Source: Pelotomaculum sp. UBA1371 | Lineage (GTDB): Bacteria > Bacillota > Desulfotomaculia > Desulfotomaculales > Pelotomaculaceae | Reading direction: 5' to 3' | Length of the DNA: 23,672 nt | Assembly (NCBI GenBank): GCA_002305915.1 | Contig: DBRJ01000026.1 | Coordinates: forward strand, 998-24,669 | Shown here: piece by piece, positions 1-7,888 of the stretch | How positions within the stretch are numbered: position 1 is the stretch's first letter | Layout: each line of letters starts with the position of its first letter | Position numbers and translations under genes: made by a program | Notes under the pieces: generated by a model | The model's database searches: none | What the model was told of the DNA's origin: nothing | The model's input: only the letters and a program-made list of their open reading frames with translations

Positions 1-1120
1 CCGGCATTTCCCCTTCCCGGCCTGCCCGGGGGTTAACCGTACAGGTGAGCTTTGGGTTCATCTCCCAGTGAACAAAGCAGCCCTGGTTGCAAAGGATACA
101 GGGCCTGATCTCACCCTCCCCGCAGCCGGACCGGACCGGCAAATACGGGTCTGCAATGAGCGCCCGGGTCATTTCAACCAGTTGAATACCTTCGGCCAGC
201 AGGCTTTCGGCCAGTTCCAGACTGACCACGCTGCCGGCGGCACAGACGGGAACAGTAAGGGATTGCGCCATCAGCCGGGCCGGGGGCACCGCATAGTCTT
301 CGGGGTAGCGCATGGAGGCAGCGGTGAGGTGCAGGCTGTAGATGCTGCCCACCTCCACGGCTACGTAATCCACCAGGCCGCCGCCGCACAGGTGTAGGAC
401 CAGGTCCCGGCTGTCTTCGGGCTTCAAGCCTCCCCAGGGCGCATACTCGTCCCCGCAAATACGCAGGCCCACAATGGGTCCGGGTCCTGCCGCCCGGCGC
501 ACCGCCTCCAGGACCTCCCGGCAAAACCTGGCCCTGTTTTCCAGGGAACCCCCGTAGGCATCTGTACGAAAGTTGGTTAAAGGGGATAAAAACTGGCGCA
601 GCAGGGAATTCTGGCCGGCATTGATCTCCACCCCGTCCAGCCCCAGCCCGCACAATCTGGCGGCGCAGTCTGCGAATCCTTCGACGACCTCCCGGATATC
701 CTCTTCTTCCATGGCTTTGGGAACTTCCCCGGTATTGACCTCGGGAAAAGGGGAGGGCGCCCACACCTCCCGGCGCGACAAGCCACCCGTAGCCTGCCCG
801 CCGTAATGGTTGAGCTGGGCCGCCACCAGGCTGCCGTACCGGTGCGCCGCCTCTGCAATCCGCCGGTAACCGGTTTCCGTTTCCTTTTTGAAGGCAAAGA
901 TGGCGTTTTCGTAAGGATAATCGGAAGGGTGCACAACCCCTCCTTCAACGACAATTAAAGCGGCTCCGCCCCGGGCCCTTTCTTCGAAATAGCTAACGTG
1001 CCTGTCCCCGGGCCTGTTAGCAACGGCAAAATTGGTCCGGTGCGGCCCGAAGACAATCCGGTTTTTTAAAGTATGCTGCCCGATAACCAGCGGGCTTAAA
1101 ACATTCAAGCGGTCGTTCAA
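1..1120 (-). CDS. OYE-family NADH:flavin oxidoreductase / 2,4-dienoyl-CoA reductase-like Fe-S flavoprotein (3' end outside window)
   Basis: This is a flavin-dependent oxidoreductase with an N-terminal TIM barrel, and 373 codons are visible. The start is TTG at 1120, with GGAGGT (1128-1133) 7 nt upstream. The open frame continues unbroken to the left edge. Family landmarks are FKNRIVFGPHRTNFAV-like residues near the N-terminus, AAQLNHYGGQATG, and the strongly conserved run FLSPLTNFRTDAYGGSLENR. A C-x2-C-x3-C-x11-C motif at C341, C344, C348 and C360, ending TVNP, is the usual [4Fe-4S] site linking the barrel to a C-terminal FAD/NAD(P)H domain, which would lie outside the window. The usual catalytic segment EIHxAHGYL reads EINAGQNSLL (N167, Q170, S172), so the common His and Tyr residues are absent. 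The substrate is unknown; a relative of the OYE proteins found with mycofactocin clusters is possible but not shown. The family call is firm and the reaction is not. Confidence 0.9.
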   Translation of the reverse strand, partial: MNDRLNVLSPLVIGQHTLKNRIVFGPHRTNFAVANRPGDRHVSYFEERARGGAALIVVEGGVVHPSDYPYENAIFAFKKETETGYRRIAEAAHRYGSLVAAQLNHYGGQATGGLSRREVWAPSPFPEVNTGEVPKAMEEEDIREVVEGFADCAARLCGLGLDGVEINAGQNSLLRQFLSPLTNFRTDAYGGSLENRARFCREVLEAVRRAAGPGPIVGLRICGDEYAPWGGLKPEDSRDLVLHLCGGGLVDYVAVEVGSIYSLHLTAASMRYPEDYAVPPARLMAQSLTVPVCAAGSVVSLELAESLLAEGIQLVEMTRALIADPYLPVRSGCGEGEIRPCILCNQGCFVHWEMNPKLTCTVNPRAGREGEMP

Positions 1121-1210
1121 GCTCCAGACCTCCCGGGAAAAGCAAAGTGCGCATTGCCTTTGAGCGGCTGGCTGAAACAGCCTGCCGGAGGGTGCGCACG
1201 GCAAAGATTA

Positions 1211-1241
1211 TATGATTTAAAATCTTATGCTTATGATTTAA
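1211..1241. repeat. Two TATGATTTAA direct repeats, 21 bp apart
   Basis: TATGATTTAA occurs at 1211-1220 and again at 1232-1241, one unit every 21 bp (about two helical turns). The first copy also forms the small dyad GATTT-A-AAATC (1214-1224). The stretch is very AT-rich and lies at or just after the predicted transcription start of the OYE-like gene. It could be a tandem operator; no regulator is identified. Confidence 0.35.
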
Positions 1242-1248
1242 TGATAAA

Positions 1249-1275
1249 GATATAGCATGGGCGGCAGAAAGTCAA
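1249..1275 (-). promoter_or_regulatory. Candidate sigma-A promoter of the OYE-like gene
   Basis: On the minus strand, TTGACT (1270-1275) is followed after 15 bp by TATATC (1249-1254). The -10 is preceded by TG one base upstream, an extended -10 arrangement that could offset the short spacer. Transcription would start near 1243, giving a leader of about 120 nt. This is inferred from consensus similarity only. Confidence 0.4.
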
Positions 1276-1414
1276 AAGTGCAAAATTTTTATTGCCTGAC
1301 TATTGACTTGTCCATAGCATAAAGGACCTGTGAGATGACTGAGATTTTTAATAATGGGGAACAGCGCCTTCTATGCCGGTTCTTTTTATACCCGAACAGG
1401 ATCTCAACCGGAAT

Positions 1415-3766
1415 TTATAGCTGATCCGCCAGAATCTCCGCCAGGAACCTGGCTTCTACAGCCTTTTCACCCCTCTCCTTCAGTCCCTTCCGCAGCTGCA
1501 TCAGGCAGCCCGGACACTCCACGGCCACCAGGCCGGCCCCGGTTTTCCTGATGCAGTCCAGCTTCTGGTCGAGGATTTGGGCAGAAAGCTCCGGATACTT
1601 CAGGAAATATGATCCCCCGAAGCCGCAGCAACGGTCGGCATAGGGCATTTCCACCAGTTTCGCCCCGGCTGTTTTCAAAAGTTCCCTGGGCTCCAGGGTA
1701 ATCCCCAGGCTTCGCTTCAGGTGGCAGGAGTCATGGTAGGTCACCTTCTTGTTCAGTGCTTTGAGCCGGAGGCCTGGCGCGGTTCCGTCCTTAATCTGCC
1801 GGTAAACTAATTCTGCAAAATCGCAAACCTTACCGGCCATGGCCGCGGCCCGGGCCTGCAGTGCCGGATCTCCTGCCGAAAGCTCCGGATAGATGTTCTT
1901 TAGAGCATGGGTGCAGGTGGGACAGGGTGTCAGGATATAATCGGCTCCGGCGTCTTCAAAGACCGCCAGGTTCTGCCTGGCCACTTCCGCCATCACCTCC
2001 GGCGCCCCCAACTGCCGGGCCGGATAGCCGCAGCAGGTCTGTCCCCGGGGGAACACCACTTCGAAGCCTGTGCTTTCCAGCACCTTGACCATGGAGATGC
2101 CGATTTCCGGGTAGATGAAGTCGGTGAGACAGCCGGCAAACAGGCCGGCTCTGGGCCGGGCCTTGCTCCCCGTCTTTCTTCCTGCTTCTTTTTCTGTTTT
2201 TGCTCTATATGCAGCCCCCTCTGCAGCGTCTCCTGCTTTGTTCTCTGTTGTACTTTCTACTTTACTTTGTGGTTTACTTTCTTTTCTGGTTTCTTGATTA
2301 TTCTCTTGCTTACTATCCCGTTTATCTGCTTCCCTCGCTGCCCCTTTCCCCGCTTTTTCTTCTGCTTCCCTTGCAGCGTACCTGTTAAACCAGTTCCGCA
2401 GGGGTTCCTCCGCCAGGGCAGGCAAATTTCTAACGCTAGCCTGTCCGGCTAAAAAGAAGGGCAGGTGGCGAACAGTTCCTTCTTTGACAAAGGGTTTCTG
2501 GCCCACCGCTGCGGCACGTAAAAGGCCGTGGAACAGCGAGCGGTTGGTCAGCACTTTTTTTAGGAACAGACGCTGGGGCAGAGAAAGCCCGCTCTGCTGC
2601 GCAATCCGTGTCCGCAAATCATTAATCAGGCGGGGCAGGTTGATCTTGGCGGGGCAAAAATCCTTGCAGCGCTGGCAGCCGAGGCAGAGGGACTGAATCT
2701 CTGCAGCGTTCTCCAACCCGTTAAAAAAAGCCGTCAGAACAGAGCCGATACTGCCGGTGTAAACGTATCCGAAAACGTGCCCGCCCACCAGCTGGAAGAC
2801 GGGGCACACGTTTAAGCAGGAGGCGCAGCGGATGCACTGGAGCGCCTCCTTGAAGACTGGATCGCTCTGCATTTCGGTGCGGCCGTTGTTCAGTAGAACA
2901 ATATGCATTTCTTTTTGAACCGGGCTGCCGGAGGCGTCCACCGCCGGAGCCGGGCCGGTGAGCATGGTTACGTAGCTGGTCAGCTGCTGGGAGGTGGCGC
3001 TGCGGGGCAGCGCTTCCAGAATGGGAACGGCGTCAATAAAGCGCTCCACCAATTTTTCAAGACCAACCACGGCCACATGAAGAGGTGGAAGGGTTGTCGT
3101 GAGGCGTCCGTTGCCTTCATTGGTGACCATAACCAGCGTGCCGGTTTCAGCCACGGCGATATTGGCGCCTGAAATACCCAGTTCAGCCTTCAAAAACTTC
3201 TGACGCAGGTTTTCCCGGGCTACTTTGACCAGGCGCGAGATCTCCGGCGGCAGCTCCTCTCCGGTTTCCCGGGAAAAGATGCCGGCCACCTGCCCCCTGG
3301 TCATATGGATGGCAGGCAGCACCATGTGGGAAGGGCGCTGGCCGCAGAGCTGGATAATCCACTCACCCAGATCGGTTTCCACCACCTCCATACCGGCTTC
3401 AGCCAGGTACCTGTTCAGGTGGATTTCCTCGCTGGCCATGGACTTGGACTTAACGATGGTTTTGACTCCCCGCTCCCGGGCCAGATTCAAAATATAATCC
3501 CTGGCCTGGCCGGCGGTTTCGGCCCGGAAGACTTTTGCCCCGCGCCTTGCCGCTTCGGCAGCAAAACGCTCCGCCAGTTCCTCCATGCGCCCGGCAGCCC
3601 GGCTTTTAATTTCGGCAATTTTATCCCGCAGGTCGTTGAAGTCTTTATTCCTGTAAGCGGCCTGACGGGATTCCAGGTAATCGTCGGCAAAGCGCCCCAG
3701 CGCCCCCCGCAGGTTTTCATTGGAAAGGGCCGCCCGTATATCTCCTTTGATTGACGTGTCGCTCAT
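1415..3766 (-). CDS. lutB: LutB-LutA fusion: LUD-domain/4Fe-4S protein joined to a CCG-domain Fe-S protein
   Basis: This 783-aa protein combines two subunits of the LutABC (LldEFG) lactate-utilisation complex. Residues about 60-300 are the LUD domain (AETGTLVMVTNEG, TLPPLHVAVVG). Residues 311-321 and 361-371 are two C-x2-C-x2-C-x3-CP ferredoxin-type [4Fe-4S] motifs, which together with the LUD domain make a LutB. Residues about 541-783 carry two cysteine-rich CCG domains (GC546, CCG578-580, CP615; then HDSC681, CCGFGG713-718, CPGC751-754), which make a LutA. The halves are joined by a Lys/Glu/Ala/Ser-rich linker at about 464-540 (nt 2147-2377). The ATG overlaps the lutC stop in ATGA, and GGAGGT sits 8 nt upstream. 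Known family role: cytoplasmic electron transfer during L-lactate oxidation to pyruvate. Here the electron partner and exact substrate are inferred. LutA and LutB are separate proteins in Bacillus. Confidence 0.93.
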   Translation of the reverse strand: MSDTSIKGDIRAALSNENLRGALGRFADDYLESRQAAYRNKDFNDLRDKIAEIKSRAAGRMEELAERFAAEAARRGAKVFRAETAGQARDYILNLARERGVKTIVKSKSMASEEIHLNRYLAEAGMEVVETDLGEWIIQLCGQRPSHMVLPAIHMTRGQVAGIFSRETGEELPPEISRLVKVARENLRQKFLKAELGISGANIAVAETGTLVMVTNEGNGRLTTTLPPLHVAVVGLEKLVERFIDAVPILEALPRSATSQQLTSYVTMLTGPAPAVDASGSPVQKEMHIVLLNNGRTEMQSDPVFKEALQCIRCASCLNVCPVFQLVGGHVFGYVYTGSIGSVLTAFFNGLENAAEIQSLCLGCQRCKDFCPAKINLPRLINDLRTRIAQQSGLSLPQRLFLKKVLTNRSLFHGLLRAAAVGQKPFVKEGTVRHLPFFLAGQASVRNLPALAEEPLRNWFNRYAAREAEEKAGKGAAREADKRDSKQENNQETRKESKPQSKVESTTENKAGDAAEGAAYRAKTEKEAGRKTGSKARPRAGLFAGCLTDFIYPEIGISMVKVLESTGFEVVFPRGQTCCGYPARQLGAPEVMAEVARQNLAVFEDAGADYILTPCPTCTHALKNIYPELSAGDPALQARAAAMAGKVCDFAELVYRQIKDGTAPGLRLKALNKKVTYHDSCHLKRSLGITLEPRELLKTAGAKLVEMPYADRCCGFGGSYFLKYPELSAQILDQKLDCIRKTGAGLVAVECPGCLMQLRKGLKERGEKAVEARFLAEILADQL

Positions 3767-4368
3767 ACCGTCTCACCTCCCGGCCGGTCGATAAAAATAA
3801 TGTAAAGCTCAGACGGCCCGTGGACACCGATGGTCAGCACGCGCTCAATGTCCGCGGTGCGGCTGGGGCCGGAAATAAAAGCAAGATAAGGCGGCAGGCC
3901 GTCCGGGTCACGGCCGTAAAGCTCCAGGGCATCCTGCAGGGTGGGCACGATCCGGTCCGTGGGGACCAGGGCAACGTGCACGGGAGGAAGCGTCGAAACC
4001 AGGCGGCAGTCCAGGTTTGTTGCATCCTGAACAAGGGTCCCCGTCTCCACAATGGCCAGGTCGAAAGCTGAGATACCCACTCCGGCATCCGGAGCATGCC
4101 GGCGCAGGTCCTTACGGTGCAGGGCCGGACCCGTACCTGCTGCCCATAAATCATCCGGCAGGAGGGAGTCCACCAGAGGAGACGGCGCGGCTACGACCTT
4201 TTTGGCTCCGGTCTGAAGAATAATCTCCTTTATTTTGAGGGCAGCTTCAGTGTTGTCTGCAGCACGGTCCACCCGGGCTGATACAATCCCGGCATTAGTT
4301 TTAAAAGTATCATAGAGAGCTCCGGCCTCCCAACCGGGCTTAGCAACTTCCAGATCCGGCACTGCCAA
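3763..4368 (-). CDS. lutC: LutC-type LUD-domain protein
   Basis: This is the third, small subunit of the lactate-utilisation complex, a single LUD domain of about 201 aa. Diagnostic segments are VETGTLVQDATN, STLPPVHVALVPTDRIVPTL and a closing ISGPSRTADIERVLTIGVHGP, all typical of LutC/YkgG. I choose TTG at 4368 as start because AAAGGAGG (4378-4385) lies 9 nt upstream. A longer reading from TTG at 4398 would place that ribosome site inside the gene. The stop overlaps the LutB-LutA start by 4 nt, so the two are translationally coupled. A 164-bp gap separates it from the DRTGG gene upstream, with no convincing terminator in it, so it probably belongs to the same transcript. Confidence 0.93.
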   Translation of the reverse strand: MAVPDLEVAKPGWEAGALYDTFKTNAGIVSARVDRAADNTEAALKIKEIILQTGAKKVVAAPSPLVDSLLPDDLWAAGTGPALHRKDLRRHAPDAGVGISAFDLAIVETGTLVQDATNLDCRLVSTLPPVHVALVPTDRIVPTLQDALELYGRDPDGLPPYLAFISGPSRTADIERVLTIGVHGPSELYIIFIDRPGGETV

Positions 4369-4532
4369 GATATACTCCCTCCTTTCGGACTCAGGCAATA
4401 AACTTTCGCAAATATTTACTTACCCGTTTAGCTTTTTAACTTTCAGCAGCTGGGCAGCGCCAGCATTTTGTCATTTTATTATTCAGCTCTTGCTTGATTA
4501 AACTTCGGTCAGGGTCAAACGTTCACTCTTTT

Positions 4533-5591
4533 TCAATCCGTAGTCAAGCTCTTGATTATCGATGTCCAGTCACAGTAGCTTTCGATGTTCTCCAGAGCTG
4601 CCCGGATGCTTTCCTGGTCATGGGGCTGGATGTGCCGGCTGACCAGGGCCAGTTTTTCAATTGTGGTGTAAGTATCATAATGAACCAGGATTACGGGCAC
4701 ATGCATCTCCTCGGCCCGGGCCAAAACCTTCACGTCCGGATAAAGCCCGCCGGTGAGGATCAGCACCGAGGTACTGGTCTCCAGGGCCGCAAGGGCAAGG
4801 TCCGCCCGGTCCCCGCCTAAAATGACCGCCTTGTTGGCAGCCCGTCGCAAATAAGTGAGGGCTCCCGCTATGGTCATGGCGCCAATGACAACATCTTCTA
4901 CAAGCATATTCAGATGCTCATGGGCCGCCAGAATCTCCCCGCCCAGCACGTCGTAAAACTCAGCCACAGTGGGAGCGGCAATTTCCGGCCTGCTCGGAAA
5001 CACCCCGAGGGTTTTATAACCAGCTTCTTCCAAAATGGGGCGGTAGACCCCGTCGGTTTTGGCGTACAGGGGTCTGGGGACGTTGCTGAAGATGTTGCCT
5101 GCAATGGAAACGCCCTCCAGGACCAGATGCCTGTTCAAATAGATGGCGTTGTCCAGGCTGTAATCGTTTTCCACCTTGAGGACCAGGAGGGCACAAGACC
5201 CCAGGGTTTTGGCCAGGGTCACGCAGTCTATACCGCGGCTCCCCAGAATATCCATGGACAGGGCTCCGTCGATCAGAACGAGATCGGCTTCCCGTGAGAT
5301 CTCCTCAAAAGCGCTCCTGATCCGGGCCAGGGCGTCCTTCATCACCATCTGGGCACTGAGATAAAAGGGACCGGCAGAGACCGGGGCAATAATATCCAGG
5401 GGCGCCTTCAAATTTAAAACCTTTTTCATCAAAACGGAATCCATATCCCCGCTACCCGGCACTTTGCGTCCGCTGGCCACCGGCTTGAAATAACCCACTG
5501 TATATCCTTCCTGTTGCAGTTTTTGTGCCAGACCAAGGGCCACCACTGTTTTTCCGCTACCCGGAGTACCCATGATATATAGGCTTTTCAT
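4533..5591 (-). CDS. BioD-like P-loop plus DRTGG-domain protein (phosphotransacetylase regulatory half, stand-alone)
   Basis: This 352-aa protein has an N-terminal dethiobiotin-synthetase-like P-loop NTPase domain (Walker A GTPGSGKT, residues 8-15; DLVLIDGA as Walker B-like strand near 104-111). Its C-terminal DRTGG domain (about 205-320) contains GGDRADLALAALETSTS and VLILTGG. The arrangement matches the N-terminal regulatory part of long bacterial phosphotransacetylases, but the catalytic PTA domain is missing. The start ATG at 5591 has GAGGTG 7 nt upstream, overlapping the end of the acyl-CoA synthetase gene, and the two coding regions are only 11 bp apart. Close coupling suggests it senses nucleotide or metabolite state for the acyl-CoA/ATP reaction. 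That role is inference; biochemical function is not established by sequence. Confidence 0.87.
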   Translation of the reverse strand: MKSLYIMGTPGSGKTVVALGLAQKLQQEGYTVGYFKPVASGRKVPGSGDMDSVLMKKVLNLKAPLDIIAPVSAGPFYLSAQMVMKDALARIRSAFEEISREADLVLIDGALSMDILGSRGIDCVTLAKTLGSCALLVLKVENDYSLDNAIYLNRHLVLEGVSIAGNIFSNVPRPLYAKTDGVYRPILEEAGYKTLGVFPSRPEIAAPTVAEFYDVLGGEILAAHEHLNMLVEDVVIGAMTIAGALTYLRRAANKAVILGGDRADLALAALETSTSVLILTGGLYPDVKVLARAEEMHVPVILVHYDTYTTIEKLALVSRHIQPHDQESIRAALENIESYCDWTSIIKSLTTD

Positions 5592-5602
5592 TTTTAATCA
5601 CC

Positions 5603-7708
5603 TCAAGATATGGTTATTTTAATATCCAGGGCCGAAAGGCCCTTCTCGTAGGCAAACAGCGGGTTAATATCTATTTCGTTGATTTCCGGAAAATCCGTGA
5701 CCAGTCTGGCGGTACGCCGGATGACGTCCACCACTGCTGCGATATCCCTGGGGGACTCGCCCCGGTATCCCCGCAACAAGGTGTAGGCTTTTGTTTCTGT
5801 CAGCATTTCCTCTATTTGCCTGGTGCCGGTCAACCCGTCTGCCAGGCGAAAAGCCACATCTTTGAAAAGATTGACATAAATACCGCCCAGTCCGAAGGCA
5901 ATCAGGGGTCCGAACTGCACGTCCCTGGTCATACCGACAATCAGCTCGGTCCCCTTTGGCATCATTTTTTGCACCTCAATGCCGTAAATAATAACCTTGG
6001 GCAGGTAACGGTGAACGCTTTCCATAATTTCTATGAAAGCCAGCCTGACTTCTTCCGGAGTCTGAATCCCGATCTTGACCCCGCCCACGTCCGTTTTATG
6101 CATAATCTTAGGGGAAGCCACCTTGAGCACAACGGGATAACCCAGTTCCCCGGCTGCAGCCACAGCCTCCTCCGGGTTTGTGGTTAAGATGACGGGCGCG
6201 GCAGGAATCCCGTAGGCGCTTGCTACCTCTGCGGCTTCACTGCCCATCAGGGTCAGGCGGCGGTCCTTAATTACATCATAGAAGACAGCCTTGACGGTTT
6301 TCTTGTCCGGTTTGACGGACACGCCGTTTTCAGCGGTTTCCGCCCCGCGGCGGTACAGGCTGTAGTTATACAACCCCCGGATACATTCAATGGCGGGCTC
6401 GGGAAAGGTAAAGCAGGGTATGCCCGCGCTAGAAAGAATTTCTACTCCTTCGGCCAAACATTTTCCCCCGGTATAGGCTGCAAAGACCGGCTTGTCCGGA
6501 TGAGCGTCCCGGACCCGGATCAGGGCCTGGGAAATCTCCACAGGCCGGGTTACCGCAGTGGGACACAGCAGGAACAAGACACTATCCACATTGGGATCTA
6601 TCATTACCTTTTCCAGGGCGAACTCAAAACGTTCCACCCCGGCGTCCCCGAGGACGTCCACCGGATTGTAGATGCCGGCTTCCTGGGGCAGGTTGGCGCG
6701 CATATCCTCTATAGTCTTTTTATCAAAGCGGGCCATGGCCAGCCCCTTTTGTTCCACATTGTCCGTCGCGATGATCCCGGGACCACCGGAGTTGGTAACA
6801 ATAGCAACCCTGTTGCCGGCAGGGATCACGGATTTGGAAAAAGCCATGGCCAGGTCAAATAGTTCGGTCATGCTCCGGGCCCTGATGATGCCGCACTGGG
6901 CAAAGGCCGTAGTATAAGCCAGATCGCTTCCCGCCAGGGCCCCGGTGTGGGATGAGGCCGCCTGGGCGCCGGCCTGGCTCACTCCTGACTTCAAAACAAT
7001 AACCGGCTTTTTCCTGGCCGCCTGGCCGGCCACTTCCAGAAAGCGGGCGCCGTCGACGATATCTTCGATATAACAGAGAATGACCCTCGTGTAAGGATCA
7101 TTGGCAGCGTCTTGGATAAAATCTATTTCAGACAGGTCGGCCTTGTTCCCCAGGCTGACGACTTTACTGAAGCCAAGCCCCGCAGCGCTGCTCCAGTCCA
7201 GGATGGCCAGAAGGATCGCCCCGCTCTGGGAAAGGAAGGCAATATCTCCCTTGATGGGAAACGTGGCGGCAAAGGAAGCGTTGATGGGTGTATGGGTGTC
7301 CAGAAGTCCTACACAGTTGGGCCCCAGCATTTGCATCCCGTAACAATGACAGGTTTTCAGAAGTTTTTTCTCCAGGTCCAGCCCTTCTTTGCCGGTTTCT
7401 TTAAACCCTGCCGTAATCACGGTGAGTGCCTTGACCCCTTTTTCGCCGCATTCCCCGGCCGCAACCAGCACCTTTGACGCCGGTACTGAGATAACAGCCA
7501 TGTCCACGTCCCCTGGAACGGCTCCAATTGACGGGTAGGATGTAAGTCCCTCGATTTCTTTTTCCTTCGGATTGATTGGGTAGATCTTTCCCTGATAGCC
7601 GCTTTCGATGATGTTACGCATGATGGCGTTGCCGATTTTGCCCCTGGCCCTGGAAGCTCCAATAACGGCCAGGGAACCGGGCCTGAATAAACCGGTTAAT
7701 TCCCCCAT
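5603..7708 (-). CDS. Acetate/acyl-CoA ligase, ADP(NDP)-forming, fused alpha-beta subunits
   Basis: The enzyme converts acyl-CoA + ADP + Pi to acid + CoA + ATP, or the reverse, in the cytoplasm. The order is a CoA-binding Rossmann domain (GSLAVIGASRARGKIG near the N-terminus), a succinyl-CoA-ligase-like domain with GPNCVGLLD and FLSQSGA, the phosphorylated-histidine loop SSHTGALAGSD (His about 254), and a C-terminal ATP-grasp beta domain (YPVVLKVASPKIMHKTDVGGV, FGLGGIYV, EIDINPLF). All catalytic parts appear intact. I start at ATG 7708 (701 aa), with AAAGGGGTG 9 nt upstream. An in-frame TTG at 7753 would add 15 residues but has no clear ribosome site. The gene leads the transcript that continues into the DRTGG and Lut genes. 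Acyl specificity (acetate, propionate, pyruvate-derived or other) cannot be read. Confidence 0.93.
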   Translation of the reverse strand: MGELTGLFRPGSLAVIGASRARGKIGNAIMRNIIESGYQGKIYPINPKEKEIEGLTSYPSIGAVPGDVDMAVISVPASKVLVAAGECGEKGVKALTVITAGFKETGKEGLDLEKKLLKTCHCYGMQMLGPNCVGLLDTHTPINASFAATFPIKGDIAFLSQSGAILLAILDWSSAAGLGFSKVVSLGNKADLSEIDFIQDAANDPYTRVILCYIEDIVDGARFLEVAGQAARKKPVIVLKSGVSQAGAQAASSHTGALAGSDLAYTTAFAQCGIIRARSMTELFDLAMAFSKSVIPAGNRVAIVTNSGGPGIIATDNVEQKGLAMARFDKKTIEDMRANLPQEAGIYNPVDVLGDAGVERFEFALEKVMIDPNVDSVLFLLCPTAVTRPVEISQALIRVRDAHPDKPVFAAYTGGKCLAEGVEILSSAGIPCFTFPEPAIECIRGLYNYSLYRRGAETAENGVSVKPDKKTVKAVFYDVIKDRRLTLMGSEAAEVASAYGIPAAPVILTTNPEEAVAAAGELGYPVVLKVASPKIMHKTDVGGVKIGIQTPEEVRLAFIEIMESVHRYLPKVIIYGIEVQKMMPKGTELIVGMTRDVQFGPLIAFGLGGIYVNLFKDVAFRLADGLTGTRQIEEMLTETKAYTLLRGYRGESPRDIAAVVDVIRRTARLVTDFPEINEIDINPLFAYEKGLSALDIKITIS

Positions 7709-7771
7709 TCTGTCGTGCACCCCTTTCTGTCTAAAGAAACGGCAACCTTTCAAGTATCATGATGGAGGGTG

Positions 7772-7816
7772 GTTTTATAAAACATTAGTTCTAAACATGA
7801 CAATTATCGTTATAAT
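7772..7816. promoter_or_regulatory. Two dyads in the leader of the acyl-CoA synthetase transcript
   Basis: GTTTTATAAAAC (7772-7783) is a perfect 12-bp palindrome, and ATTAT-cgtt-ATAAT (7803-7816) is a perfect 5-bp inverted repeat. Both lie between the predicted transcription start (about 7850) and the start codon. They could be repressor sites or minor RNA hairpins. No specific regulator family is assigned. Confidence 0.35.
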
Positions 7817-7858
7817 CAAAACCTTTATGGCAACATGGCGTGAACACATCTCAACTCA

Positions 7859-7888
7859 AGTATAATTTTTATCATTGTTTCTAGTCAA
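7859..7888 (-). promoter_or_regulatory. Sigma-A-type promoter for the acyl-CoA synthetase / Lut transcript
   Basis: On the minus strand the -35 TTGACT (7883-7888) and -10 TATACT (7859-7864) are each 5 of 6 matches to consensus, separated by 18 bp. Transcription would begin near 7850, leaving a leader of about 140 nt before the ATG at 7708. Confidence 0.6.

Noticed and set aside
174..954. Two long overlapping minus-strand open frames (174-764 and 577-954)
   Set aside because: Both are off-frame to the continuous OYE-family reading frame that starts at 1120, and their translations are Arg/Gly/Pro-rich with no domain. There is no frameshift in the real gene; its frame checks out at several points.
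1335..1351. 17-mer ATG(A/G)CTGAGATTTTTAA shared with 12059-12075, one mismatch, each downstream of a minus-strand gene
   Set aside because: One such near-match is expected by chance in about 24 kb, and there is no dyad or mobile-element feature around either copy.
1377..1414. CCGGTT ... AACCGG inverted repeat just after the LutB-LutA stop
   Set aside because: A six-bp stem with a loop over 20 nt and no T tract in the direction of transcription; not convincing as a terminator.
1907..2452. 181-codon plus-strand frame opposite the LutB-LutA linker
   Set aside because: It is antisense to a clearly conserved gene. Its Phe/Leu/Cys-rich stretch that looks like membrane helices is the complement of the Lys/Glu-rich linker. 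No ribosome site.
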